Origin: Haloarcula sp. DT43
Lineage (GTDB): Archaea; Halobacteriota; Halobacteria; Halobacteriales; Haloarculaceae
DNA length: 64,000 nt
Direction of reading: 5' to 3'
Assembly (NCBI RefSeq): GCF_037078405.1
Contig: NZ_JAYMGZ010000001.1
Location: 1,178,001-1,242,000, forward strand
Below the pieces are notes generated by a model. The model saw only the letters and a program-made list of their open reading frames with translations. It was not told the DNA's origin and did not search any database. Made by a program: the position numbers and the translations under genes. Shown piece by piece: positions 36,743 to 45,482 of this stretch. The number at the start of each line of letters is the position of its first letter. The first letter of the stretch is position 1.

Positions 36743-38424
36743 TACCGGTCCACCTCCCCGAGCACGATGTCGAGGCTCCCGAGCGAGGCAATCATGTCAG
36801 GGATGTACTCGCCCTGGGACATCTCCGGCAGCGTCTGCAGGTTCGAGAAGCACGGGCTGCGTATCTTGAACCGGGCCGGCTTGTCCGTCCCATCCGAGCG
36901 GATGTAGATGCCGAGTTCGCCCTTCGCACCCTCGACGGAGCGGTAAATCTCCCTGTCGGGGTCGGGGCGGAGCGTCCGCGGGACGTTGGCCTGAATCTCG
37001 CGGTCGTCCTCCGGCCACTGCTCCAGGAGGTCGACGCACTGTTCGATGATGCGGGCCGACTCCTCGACCTCGCGGAGGCGAACGAGCACGCGGCTGAAGT
37101 TGTCGCCGCCCTGCTCGGTGACGACGTTCCAGTCGAGTTCGTCGTAGTAGCCGTACGGGTCGTCCCGGCGGAGGTCGTAGTCGACGCCCGAGCCACGCGC
37201 CACGGGGCCGGTCGCGCCGTACTGCTTGACCATCTCCTTGCTCAGGACGCCGGTGTCGACACACCGCATCTGGAAGATTTCGTTGCCGGTGACGAGGTCG
37301 TGGATCTCCTCGAGCTTGTGCGGCAGGTCGTCGAGGAAGTCACGGACCTTCTCGAAGTACTCCTCGCGGGGTTCGGGCAGGTCCCAGGCGACTCCGCCCA
37401 GCCGGAGGTAGTTGAACATCAGCCGCTGACCGGTCAGGTCCTCAAGCAGGTTCTGGACGATTTCGCGGTCGCGGATGCCGTACTGGAAGACGGCGGTGAA
37501 GTCGCCGAACACGTCCAGCGCGAACGTCGCCAGCGCGAGTTCGTGGGAGGCGATGCGGCACATCTCGGCGGACATCGTCCGGATGATCTGTGCGTACTCG
37601 GGGACCTCGATGTCGGCGAGGTCCTCGGCAGCACGAGCGTAGGCCCACTCGTTGAGGATGCCGGCCGAGATGTAGTCCCAGCGGTCGGGGTAGGGCATGA
37701 TCTGGTGGCGGTAGGTGCCCTGCTGGCACATCTGCTCCTCACAGCGGTGCAGGTAGCCGATGTCTGGCTCGATGTCGGCGATCTGCTCGCCGTCGAGCAC
37801 CGTCTCGACGTGGAGAACGCCGTGGGTCGCCGGGTGGTGCGGGCCGATGTTGACGAACATCGTGTCCGGGTCGTCCTCGCTGCGCTTGTCGTCCTGCAGC
37901 GGGTTCGCGTGCTCGCGCAGGGAGACGATCTGTGGCTGGTCCTGGTTGTAGTCCTGGCTCAGCGGGTGGCCCTGCCAGGTCTCGGGCAGGAGGATGCGAC
38001 GGAGGTCGGGGTGGTCGTCGTAGTCGATGCCGACCAGGTCGTAGGCCTCCCGCTCGTGCCAGTCCGCGGTGTCGTAGACGCGCGCGGCCGACTCGTTGTG
38101 CGGGTCGTCCTTCGGCGAGGGCACGACGACGGACAGCTCCTGTGTCGGGTCGTCGTACTTCCGCAGGTGGTAGATGGACTCGTACCGGTCGTCGTACTCC
38201 TGTGCGGTGACACAGGCGCAGTGGTCGAACCCTGCCTCCTCTTTCAGCGTCGAGAGGACCTCCTGGACCTCGTCGGGACGGATGACGAACCCCTCGGCGT
38301 TGACGTGCTCCTCGCGGTCGAGGACGTGTCCCCCGAGCAGGTCCGCGAGCGCGTCGTAATCGAGGCCGTCCTCCGTAACGCCGACGTCGAGCGCCGTGTC
38401 GCGTGATGGTTTTTCTAAACTCAT
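36742..38424 (-). CDS. nuoCD: NADH dehydrogenase-like complex subunit CD (fused)
   Basis: NuoC and NuoD are fused in this 560-residue protein. The NuoC part (about 1-180) has YDLVGIDYDDHPDLRRILLPETWQGHPL (read in parts), and the NuoD part (about 190-560) begins with FVNIGPHHPATHGVLH, a quinone-contact segment. The fused arrangement is normal in haloarchaea. It starts 6 bases after nuoB. Confidence 0.96.
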   Translation of the reverse strand: MSLEKPSRDTALDVGVTEDGLDYDALADLLGGHVLDREEHVNAEGFVIRPDEVQEVLSTLKEEAGFDHCACVTAQEYDDRYESIYHLRKYDDPTQELSVVVPSPKDDPHNESAARVYDTADWHEREAYDLVGIDYDDHPDLRRILLPETWQGHPLSQDYNQDQPQIVSLREHANPLQDDKRSEDDPDTMFVNIGPHHPATHGVLHVETVLDGEQIADIEPDIGYLHRCEEQMCQQGTYRHQIMPYPDRWDYISAGILNEWAYARAAEDLADIEVPEYAQIIRTMSAEMCRIASHELALATFALDVFGDFTAVFQYGIRDREIVQNLLEDLTGQRLMFNYLRLGGVAWDLPEPREEYFEKVRDFLDDLPHKLEEIHDLVTGNEIFQMRCVDTGVLSKEMVKQYGATGPVARGSGVDYDLRRDDPYGYYDELDWNVVTEQGGDNFSRVLVRLREVEESARIIEQCVDLLEQWPEDDREIQANVPRTLRPDPDREIYRSVEGAKGELGIYIRSDGTDKPARFKIRSPCFSNLQTLPEMSQGEYIPDMIASLGSLDIVLGEVDR

Positions 38425-38430
38425 GGCAAG

Positions 38431-39123
38431 TTATGGAGAGTCGTTCCAGTTGTACCGCATGACGAGGTCCTCCTCGTCGATTTCGCTGGCGAGTTTGTCC
38501 ACGAGCTCGTCCTGTTCGAGGTCGCCGAACTCCTCCAGTTCGTAGGGCTTGACCGTCACCGGCGAGGACTCGCCCTCGGCGATTCGCTCCTGGAGCTTGG
38601 CGATACCGTAGATGAGCGCCTCGGGGCGGGGCGGACAGCCCGGGACGTGGATGTCGACCGGGATGACCTCCTCCGCGCCCTTGATGACGTTGTACCCTTC
38701 CTGGAACGGCCCCCCAGAGATGGTACAGGACCCCATCGAGACGACGAACTTCGGCTCGGGCATCTGGTCGTAGACCCGCTTCATCCGCGGGGCGAACTTC
38801 GAGACGATGGTCCCCGGGACGATGATGACGTCCGCCTGGCGCGGGGACGCGCGCGGCACCCCCGACCCGAAGCGGTCCAGGTCGTGCTTGATAGCGTAGG
38901 TGTGAATCATCTCGATGCTACAGCAGGCGATGCCGAACTGCAGCATGAACATCGAGGAGCCCCGGACCCAGTTCATGAACTTGTCGAACTTGGTCAGGAT
39001 AAAGGGCGTCGACCCGAACGCCTCGCGCAGCGTCGAGTTGAAGCGGTCGTCGGCCCCGTCACCCATGCGGGCCTCCTGTGTCGATACGTCTTCGACGGCC
39101 GGTGGTGTCTGGTCACTACTCAT
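38431..39123 (-). CDS. nuoB: NADH dehydrogenase-like complex subunit B
   Basis: The 230-residue protein binds the terminal N2 [4Fe-4S] cluster; cysteines are seen in QFGIACCSIEMI, then VSMGSCTISGGPF and VPGCPPRPEAL. The start overlaps nuoA by 8 bases. A short acidic N-terminal tail precedes the fold. Confidence 0.96.
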   Translation of the reverse strand: MSSDQTPPAVEDVSTQEARMGDGADDRFNSTLREAFGSTPFILTKFDKFMNWVRGSSMFMLQFGIACCSIEMIHTYAIKHDLDRFGSGVPRASPRQADVIIVPGTIVSKFAPRMKRVYDQMPEPKFVVSMGSCTISGGPFQEGYNVIKGAEEVIPVDIHVPGCPPRPEALIYGIAKLQERIAEGESSPVTVKPYELEEFGDLEQDELVDKLASEIDEEDLVMRYNWNDSP

Positions 39124-39529
39124 ATGTGTCTGCCCCCTTCGTGGCGCGCGGACTGCGCACCCACTGGACTGCGCCGTTGCGCCAGGCCCAACCGAGTCCG
39201 ACGATGAGCACGCCGATGAATACGACCATCGGCAGCAGCGCCGTAGTCATCCCGAACTCAGCGACGGCGTCGCTGTAGATGACCGTCCACGGGAAGATGA
39301 GGACGGTCTCGATGTCGAAGATGACGAACAGCAGCGCGACCATGTAGTACTGGATATTAAACTTGATCTTCTGGCTGCTGCCAGTCGGCACTTCACCGGA
39401 CTCGTAGGTGGTGCGTTTGCCTTGTTCCGGCACGCTGGGCCGCAAGAGGCTCGAAACTGCCATCATACTGACTGGGATGGCTAGCGCCACGACCGCGAGC
39501 GCGCCGATGGCGATCCATGGATTACTCAT
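39116..39529 (-). CDS. nuoA: NADH dehydrogenase-like complex subunit A
   Basis: The 137-residue membrane subunit has three helices and the conserved YESGEVPTGSSQKIKFNIQYY, DIETVLIFPW segments. It is the first gene of the operon; the start at 39529 (MSNPWIAIGAL) has a GGAGATACC ribosome-binding stretch 10 bases before it, so this mRNA has a leader, unlike many others in the window. Confidence 0.95.
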   Translation of the reverse strand: MSNPWIAIGALAVVALAIPVSMMAVSSLLRPSVPEQGKRTTYESGEVPTGSSQKIKFNIQYYMVALLFVIFDIETVLIFPWTVIYSDAVAEFGMTTALLPMVVFIGVLIVGLGWAWRNGAVQWVRSPRATKGADTYE

Positions 39530-39566
39530 TCCGGTATCTCCTATCGTCTGCCGGTTAGAAGTACTC

Positions 39567-39577
39567 GCATATAAGGG
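39567..39577 (-). promoter_or_regulatory. Promoter of the nuo operon
   Basis: On the minus strand CCTTATATGC lies about 40 bases before the nuoA ATG. The extra distance and a good ribosome-binding site are consistent with a leadered transcript. Confidence 0.55.
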
Positions 39578-39680
39578 TTCATTGTTCGGTTTTTCGGCCC
39601 TGTAGGTCTTTAAGAGCCGACGCGCCACGAGCGGGCCCGACCCCCTCCGGCGTGGCTCGCGGGCTCCGATACCACCCGGC

Positions 39681-40331
39681 CTACTCGTCCCAGTACTCGC
39701 GTTTGAAGCCGGGCGTCCCGAGTTCGTGGAGGTCGCGCGACGCCTCGCCGACTTCTGTCTGGAGCCCCTCGTGGTAGGAGACGAGACGGTCGCGCAGTTC
39801 GTCGTACTGCCGTGCGAGAATCTGTGCCGCCGAGAGCGCGGCGTTGAACGACTTGCCGGCGTCGACGGCGGTGATTGGCGCGCCCTGCGGCATGCCGATA
39901 ACCGAGTCGACGGACTTCTCCTGTACCGGGACGCCGATGACCGGCAGCGGGTACGCGATGCTCGCGGTCATGTTCGGCAGGTCCGCGGACTTGCCGCCCG
40001 CGCCGGCGATAATCACGTCGACGCCGCGGTCGGCGGCCGTCTCCGCGTACGCGTACATCAGGTCCGGCGTCCGGTGAGCCGAACAGACGAACGTCTCGAA
40101 GGTGAAGCGGCTCTCGGGCGCGTCGGTGTAGTCCGTCTGTTCCTCGAACCCGAGTTCGTCCGCGAGCGCGGCGTACGCTCCCGGCCGCTTGCCCTGCCCG
40201 CCGGCCATCGTCGGCAGGTCCGAATCCGACCCCATGACGATGCCGACGTCGGGCGTCAGGTCGTTCGGCCGGTCCATCGCGGCTTCTTCGTGCAACTGGT
40301 CGATGAGCGACTGGACGCTGTCTGCGGGCAT
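39681..40331 (-). CDS. purE: 5-(carboxyamino)imidazole ribonucleotide mutase
   Basis: PurE moves the carboxyl group of N5-CAIR to C4 to give CAIR in purine synthesis. The 216-residue product has the GIVMGSDSDLPTM nucleotide motif, CSAHRTPDLMYAYAE, IIAGAGGKSADLPNM and PVIGVPV. Compared with the bacterial enzyme there are about 20 extra residues between SDSD and SAHRTP (GKRPGAYAALADELGFEEQT region), seen in haloarchaeal PurE. An alternative start at 40277 (MDRPNDLTPD) would remove 18 residues. It lies 46 bases downstream of a membrane protein gene and not beside purK. Confidence 0.93.
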   Translation of the reverse strand: MPADSVQSLIDQLHEEAAMDRPNDLTPDVGIVMGSDSDLPTMAGGQGKRPGAYAALADELGFEEQTDYTDAPESRFTFETFVCSAHRTPDLMYAYAETAADRGVDVIIAGAGGKSADLPNMTASIAYPLPVIGVPVQEKSVDSVIGMPQGAPITAVDAGKSFNAALSAAQILARQYDELRDRLVSYHEGLQTEVGEASRDLHELGTPGFKREYWDE

Positions 40332-40377
40332 GCGACCGACTGCGACCGGGACCGGCGTAAGTGTAGGCGGTTTCCGG

Positions 40378-40791
40378 TCAGTCGGCAAGCGCCGCGTCCA
40401 GTTCGACAAGCAGCGTCTGTGGCTCCGCGGGGAAGCATCTGAGAGGGGCTGCACGGCCCCGTACCTGTATCCTGAGCGCGTCCCGCTTGCGGTAGGTGAG
40501 CGCGAGGCTGACGACGCCGGCGACGGCGAAGGCACCGCCGAGGAGGACCGACCGGCCGAACGACAGCAGGCCGAACCCCACAAGCGCGGCGCTCATCACC
40601 GCGAGAAACCAGTCGACGTCCTGGAGGCTCACCTCGACGACGTCGTCGAGTTCGACCACCACCGGACCGTCACCGCGGTCGACTACCAGGCGGTCGGCAC
40701 CGAGGACGACGCGCCCGCCGAGCCGGAGCGAACCGGCGTACCGCTCGGAGCGGACGGGCGCTTCGGCCGCGTCGTGGCTGTCCTCGCCCAC
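40378..40791 (-). CDS. Small membrane protein of unknown function
   Basis: The 137-residue product has beta-rich N-terminal sequence (YAGSLRLGGRVVLGADRLVV, VVVELDDVVEVSLQDVDW), two adjacent transmembrane segments (VMSAALVGFGLLSFGRSV, GGAFAVAGVVSLALTY) and a C-terminal beta segment (ALRIQVRGRAAPLRCF). This layout is like haloarchaeal PH-domain-type membrane proteins. It starts 3 bases after the permease stop, so it is likely co-transcribed with it and purE. Confidence 0.6.
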   Translation of the reverse strand: MGEDSHDAAEAPVRSERYAGSLRLGGRVVLGADRLVVDRGDGPVVVELDDVVEVSLQDVDWFLAVMSAALVGFGLLSFGRSVLLGGAFAVAGVVSLALTYRKRDALRIQVRGRAAPLRCFPAEPQTLLVELDAALAD

Positions 40792-40793
40792 GG

Positions 40794-42416
40794 TCAGTCG
40801 TCGCTCGGCGCGGGCGGCCGGTCACCGCCGCGGCCGCGGATGCGGTCGAGCGACGAGACGTACTCGCTGTCGTCCTCGGTGAGCGCGGCCCAGGCCGCGA
40901 GGCCGCGCTCCTCGCGGGTCCCCGGCACGGTGTTGTCGAGGACGAAGGCGACGATGCCGCCGACGACCATCCCGGTGCCGCCCATGACGAACAGCGTGGT
41001 GGCGACGACGTCGGTCCCGAGGACGCCGCCCAGCACCGGGACCGCCGCAAGACCCTGCTGGAGCGCCGTCGACCCGCCGACGTCCATCCCCTGTCCGACC
41101 TGGCTCATGTACTCGGGCACCGCGAGGCCGGCAAAGAGCGCGAAGCCGACGATGAAGACGTTCCGGTTGGCGTCGAGGTCGACGTACTTGAGCTGTGAGA
41201 GCCCGACGGCGGCAATCTGTCCGAACATGACGATGTAGAGGCCGCCGATGATAGGCGACGGGATGGTCGCAAACAGCTGGCCCGCCGGGCCGAAGTAGCC
41301 GACCAGCATCATCACGACCGCGCCGATTTGCACGACGTAGCGCGAGGCGACGCCGGTGATGGCGATTGCGCCGACGTTCTCGGTGTAGGAGGTACAGCCG
41401 TTGCCGGTCCCCATGATGCCGGCGAACACGTTGCCGATACCCTCCATCCCGATGCCGTCGTTGATTCGGCGGCCGCTCGGTGCGCCGCGGCCGGCGATGC
41501 GGGCGACGGAGTGGTAGTCGCCGAAGCTCTCGACGACGGAGGCGAGCATCCCGGCGAACATCCCGACGACGAACCCCGGCGTGAACTGCGGGAGCCCCCA
41601 CTGGAACGGGTAGATGGGCTGGACCAGCGGTGCGCTCGTGACCGAGCCGAGCGAGACGTAGCTGACAGAGCCGGCGGCGAAGACGCCCGTGACCGAGAGG
41701 ACGGCCGCAACGGTCCACGCGAACACGATGCCCAGCAACACGGGAAAGAGCTTGAACGCGCGGTGGCGTCGGTCGAGGTACTGCGAGCAGGCGACGATTG
41801 CGAGCATCGTCAGCCCGAGCAGCCACCAGTTCTGGCCGGTCCCGGGGCTTGCGAAGTTCGGGTTCGCAATCTGGGGGACGTTGAACAGCGCCAGGCCGAT
41901 GAGCGCGATGACCGGCGCGATGACGACCGGGCCGACGTAGCGCTTGAGCTTCCCCATGAGGCCGCTGTAGCCGATTAGCACCTCGACGACGCCGGCGACG
42001 ATGACGGCCCCCTGTAGCTCGACGAGCATGGTCTGCCAGTCGGCCCCCTGCTGGGCGAGCACGCCGATGATGGCCAGTCCGGGCGCGAGCATGGAGAACG
42101 TCCCGCCCTGGACGATTGGGTACCGGTTGCCCAGCGTCGTCTGGGCGAGCGTGGCGACGCCGGAGACGACGAAGAACGTCCCGATGAGACGGCCGACCTG
42201 TCCCGGTGCGGCTTCGAGCATCCCCATCGCGCCCGCGAGTCCGAGCGGAATCGCCACGGACGCGCCTATCATCGTGAGGTAGTGCTGGACGCCCAGCAGT
42301 ATCGCCTGTTTCCGTGGCGGCTTGTCGTCGATGCCGTACTCGACGAAGCCGGCGGTCTCCGGTTCCTCCGGTGTGGTCGCGTTTTGGCCGTCGTCCGGCG
42401 GTGTCTCGTCAGTCAT
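40794..42416 (-). CDS. NCS2-family nucleobase (xanthine/uracil) permease
   Basis: The 540-residue membrane protein with about 12-14 helices has the NCS2 signature GNGCTSYTENVGAIAITGVASR in two parts, GGVMAALFGSI-type helices and the KYVDLDANRNVFIVGFALF loop. It should import xanthine, uracil or related bases by cation symport. The start at 42416 (MTDETPPDD) follows 35 acidic residues before helix 1; a much longer in-frame ORF upstream is not coding. Its neighbour purE suggests a purine substrate. Confidence 0.92.
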   Translation of the reverse strand: MTDETPPDDGQNATTPEEPETAGFVEYGIDDKPPRKQAILLGVQHYLTMIGASVAIPLGLAGAMGMLEAAPGQVGRLIGTFFVVSGVATLAQTTLGNRYPIVQGGTFSMLAPGLAIIGVLAQQGADWQTMLVELQGAVIVAGVVEVLIGYSGLMGKLKRYVGPVVIAPVIALIGLALFNVPQIANPNFASPGTGQNWWLLGLTMLAIVACSQYLDRRHRAFKLFPVLLGIVFAWTVAAVLSVTGVFAAGSVSYVSLGSVTSAPLVQPIYPFQWGLPQFTPGFVVGMFAGMLASVVESFGDYHSVARIAGRGAPSGRRINDGIGMEGIGNVFAGIMGTGNGCTSYTENVGAIAITGVASRYVVQIGAVVMMLVGYFGPAGQLFATIPSPIIGGLYIVMFGQIAAVGLSQLKYVDLDANRNVFIVGFALFAGLAVPEYMSQVGQGMDVGGSTALQQGLAAVPVLGGVLGTDVVATTLFVMGGTGMVVGGIVAFVLDNTVPGTREERGLAAWAALTEDDSEYVSSLDRIRGRGGDRPPAPSDD

Positions 42417-42530
42417 GCTCGCTACCCGTGGCACTGCCACTCCCGACACATATTCTTTGCTCGTTGGCCCGGCGGGACGGCCCGCTTCGAAAGGAAAACG
42501 CTCTTGGCCCGTTCCGACACAGTCTTGGAC

Positions 42531-43802
42531 ATGAGCAACGGGGACGACGAGGCCGACGCGTCGGACGACGCCGAGGCAGATGGGAGCGACGTGACCGCCG
42601 AAGAACTGGAATCGCGTCTCACGGAGGCCGGCGAGGCCCTCGACGCCGCATCGACGGAGGCCGACCTCGACGACGTCGAGTCGTCCCTCGACGACATCGA
42701 GAGCGACCTCGAAGCCGCCGACCTGCCGGAACCCGACGAGGACGACGACGATGCCGAGGACCCCCGCGAGGAACTGGAGGCCCAGCTCTCGGACCTGCGC
42801 GCCGACCTCGACGAACAGCGTGGTCCCTACGCCGAGGACGTGGTCGCCATCGTCTCCGACGCCGCGGACACCGTCACCGACAGCGAATGGACCGACGACG
42901 GCGAGGCGGACGCACAGGACGCGGTCGAGACGTTCCTCGACGAGAGTGCCGAGTTCGTCGACCACGACGCCGACACGGGTGGCGATTTCGTCGCCGCCGG
43001 GGACGCGCTGGAGACGGTCGCCGACGCCATCGAAGCCGAGAGCCTCGACCCCGACGACGACACGGAGACCATCCAAGGGCTCCTCGAAGCCGCCGAGACG
43101 CTGGAGACGGGGCTCGAAGAGGCCGAAGTCTGGGACGACCTGACGGTACAGGAGCAACTCGACGCCCGCGGGTTCTACGACGTGTTGACGAACGAGAACC
43201 GGAAGGACTTCCCGCCGGAGTGGAACGCGGCGAAGCTCCACGCCGAGGAGGGGAACTTCGAGCAGGTCCTGTTCGCCTACGACAAGCTCGGGTCGGAGTT
43301 CTTCGACGGCTACATCGTCGACCTCCTGTACAACCTCGGGAGCGACGCGGAACCGGCCTTCGACGCGATGCACCAGCGCGCACAGAAACGCGACAAGGGA
43401 CCAATCGAGGTGCTGGGGAAGATCGGCGACGAGCGCGCGACCGAGACGCTCCACGACTACATCGACGGCGACGGCGACCCCGCGCTCCAGAAGGTCACGC
43501 TGCGTGCGCTGGGCGCCATCGGCAGCGCGTCGTCGGTCCAGCCCGTCGCCAATCGGCTCGACGCTGACAGCGAGGAGGTCCGCTCGGTCGCGGCCCGCGC
43601 TCTGGGCCTGCTCGGAGACACCCGCGCCATCGAGCCGCTGAGTAACGTCCTCAAATCCGAGGACAGCGATTCCGTCCGCGCCTCCGCCGCGTGGGCGCTC
43701 CGACAGATAGGGACCGAAGCGGCCCTCGACGAGGCCGCCCGCTACACGGACGACCGCGCCTACCTCGTCCAGGCCGAGGCGGAGAAAGCGGCGAGCGCCT
43801 GA
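42531..43802 (+). CDS. HEAT-repeat protein with acidic coiled N terminus
   Basis: The 423-residue protein has a highly acidic, coiled-coil-like first half (Glu/Asp/Ala-rich with a repeat-like SSLDDIESDLEAADL), a middle helical domain (VWDDLTVQEQLDARGFYDVL) and at least four C-terminal HEAT repeats, for example EVLGKIGDERATETLHDYID, RALGAIGSASSVQPVANRL, RALGLLGDTRAIEPLSNVL and ALRQIGTEAALDEAARYTD. Such repeats serve as protein-binding scaffolds. The function is unknown. It is divergent from the permease. Confidence 0.8.
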   Translation: MSNGDDEADASDDAEADGSDVTAEELESRLTEAGEALDAASTEADLDDVESSLDDIESDLEAADLPEPDEDDDDAEDPREELEAQLSDLRADLDEQRGPYAEDVVAIVSDAADTVTDSEWTDDGEADAQDAVETFLDESAEFVDHDADTGGDFVAAGDALETVADAIEAESLDPDDDTETIQGLLEAAETLETGLEEAEVWDDLTVQEQLDARGFYDVLTNENRKDFPPEWNAAKLHAEEGNFEQVLFAYDKLGSEFFDGYIVDLLYNLGSDAEPAFDAMHQRAQKRDKGPIEVLGKIGDERATETLHDYIDGDGDPALQKVTLRALGAIGSASSVQPVANRLDADSEEVRSVAARALGLLGDTRAIEPLSNVLKSEDSDSVRASAAWALRQIGTEAALDEAARYTDDRAYLVQAEAEKAASA

Positions 43803-43844
43803 GCCCGGGAACCTTTTTGTACGAAGGGGCGGCCAGACGCCCCG

Positions 43845-45467
43845 ATGCGGTCGCTCACATTCGTCTGCTGTCTGCTCGTCCTCGTAGCTACGGCCCCACA
43901 GACCGCCACCGGACAGGCCGCTTCGGCCACGACGACGGCCGGTGGTCCCGACGAGCCGTCGATTCACGCGGTGTATCCGGACCCCGTCGCCGGCGGCGAC
44001 GAGGGAGAGTTTGTCGTCCTCAGCGCCCCCGAGGGGACCGACCTCGGGGAGTACGCCGTCACCGACGGTGACAGCACCGCTGCCGTTCCGAACACGACTG
44101 CCAGCGGACGTGTCGTCCTCTCGACGGCACCGAACCGGACCCGGAGGCTCACCGACCGGCCGGTCGTGGGCCTCGACGGCCACCTCGGGCTGGCAAACGG
44201 CGGCGAGCGAATCCGGCTCCAGCACGGCAACCGGACCGTCGACGCCGTCCGGTACGCCGACCCGGCTGAGGGCGAACTCGGCGTCGTGAACGGCTCGGTC
44301 GTTCGCTGGCGGCCGCTGGGCGCGACCGACCGCCCCGTCGTCAGGGCCGCGGGCGGCGAGGTGCGGGCGTTCGCGCTCCCGGACGCGCCCGCAACCCCGC
44401 TTCGTCCGATACGGAACGCCACGGAGCGGGTGTACCTGGCCGGGTATACGCTCTCATCCGACAGAGTCGCCGACGCCCTCGTCGCCGCCCAGCGCCGCGG
44501 TGCGACCGTCCGCGTCCTGCTGGAAGGCGACCCGGTCGGGAGCCGAACCGCCACGGAAGCCCGCACCCTCGACCGGCTGACCGACGCCGGCGTCTCCGTC
44601 CGGGTCGTGACGGGGCCCCGCGCCAGATACCGCTACCACCATGCCAAATACGCCGTCGCCGACCGGCAGGCCGTCGTACTGACGGAGAACTGGAAGCCCG
44701 CGGGCACCGGCGGCAACAGCAGCCGCGGCTGGGGCGTGGTGACGGCACAGCCGCGGGTCGTCGCGGGGCTGAATCGGACGTTCCAATCCGACGCCGGCTG
44801 GCAGGACAACCAGCGGTGGTCGACGTACCGTCGTGGCCGGCAGTTCGAGCGAGGCGAGCCGGCGACCGGGGACTATCCGACCCGATTTCCCGCGGAGTCG
44901 GTGGCAGTCCAGCGGACGGACCTCCTGGTCACCCCGGACAACGCCCAGCGCAAACTCGTCACGACGATAGACGACGCGGAGGACTCCGTCGACGTCGTCC
45001 AGCCGACGGTCGGGGACTGGGACAGCCCGCTGCTCCGGGCGCTCCGTCGGGCTGGGGCACGCGGCGTCGAGGTCCGCCTGCTCCTCAGTGACGCGTGGTA
45101 CGTCCGCGAGGAGAACACACGGACGGCAGAGCGGTTCCGGGAGTGGGCCGAGCGCAACGACGCGGCGCTGACGGCGAAAGTGGCCGACCCCGACGGGCGC
45201 TACGAAAAAATACACGCGAAAGGCGCAGTCATCGACGACGAGCGCGTCGTCGTCGGCAGCCTCAACTGGAACGAGCAGGCGGCGACGGAGAACCGGGAGG
45301 TCGTGGTGATACTCCACGGGAGCGACGCGGCGGCCTACTTCGGCGCGGTCTTCGACGCGGACTGGGCGGCCGGCGGGTTCGATACGCCGGTCGGGGTCCT
45401 CGCCGCCGTGGTCGGCCTCCTCGTGGTCGCTGGGCTCGCCGCTCGTCGCGTGTCCTTCGAGGCCTGA
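43845..45467 (+). CDS. Secreted, membrane-anchored phospholipase-D-like protein with lamin-tail domain
   Basis: The 540-residue product has a signal peptide (FVCCLLVLVATAPQTATG), a beta-rich lamin-tail-like domain (about 37-150), two PLD domains with complete HKD motifs (YHHAKYAVADRQ at about 265-276 and KIHAKGAVIDDE at about 461-472) and a C-terminal transmembrane anchor (VGVLAAVVGLLVVAGLAA). Both HxKxxxxD sites are intact, so it should be an active phosphodiesterase outside the cell. A lamin-tail domain joined to PLD is seen in secreted nucleases; lipid or DNA could be the substrate. Confidence 0.85.
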   Translation: MRSLTFVCCLLVLVATAPQTATGQAASATTTAGGPDEPSIHAVYPDPVAGGDEGEFVVLSAPEGTDLGEYAVTDGDSTAAVPNTTASGRVVLSTAPNRTRRLTDRPVVGLDGHLGLANGGERIRLQHGNRTVDAVRYADPAEGELGVVNGSVVRWRPLGATDRPVVRAAGGEVRAFALPDAPATPLRPIRNATERVYLAGYTLSSDRVADALVAAQRRGATVRVLLEGDPVGSRTATEARTLDRLTDAGVSVRVVTGPRARYRYHHAKYAVADRQAVVLTENWKPAGTGGNSSRGWGVVTAQPRVVAGLNRTFQSDAGWQDNQRWSTYRRGRQFERGEPATGDYPTRFPAESVAVQRTDLLVTPDNAQRKLVTTIDDAEDSVDVVQPTVGDWDSPLLRALRRAGARGVEVRLLLSDAWYVREENTRTAERFREWAERNDAALTAKVADPDGRYEKIHAKGAVIDDERVVVGSLNWNEQAATENREVVVILHGSDAAAYFGAVFDADWAAGGFDTPVGVLAAVVGLLVVAGLAARRVSFEA

Positions 45468-45482
45468 AAACGAGCGCCGACC

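Noticed and set aside
28779-39529. NuoE, NuoF or NuoG hidden in the operon
   Set aside because: All frames between the nuo genes were accounted for and none has the NADH or flavin motifs.
40794-44225. 1143-residue reading of the permease frame extending beyond 42416
   Set aside because: The extra upstream part is antisense to the HEAT-repeat gene and has no domain; the permease begins at MTDETPPDD.
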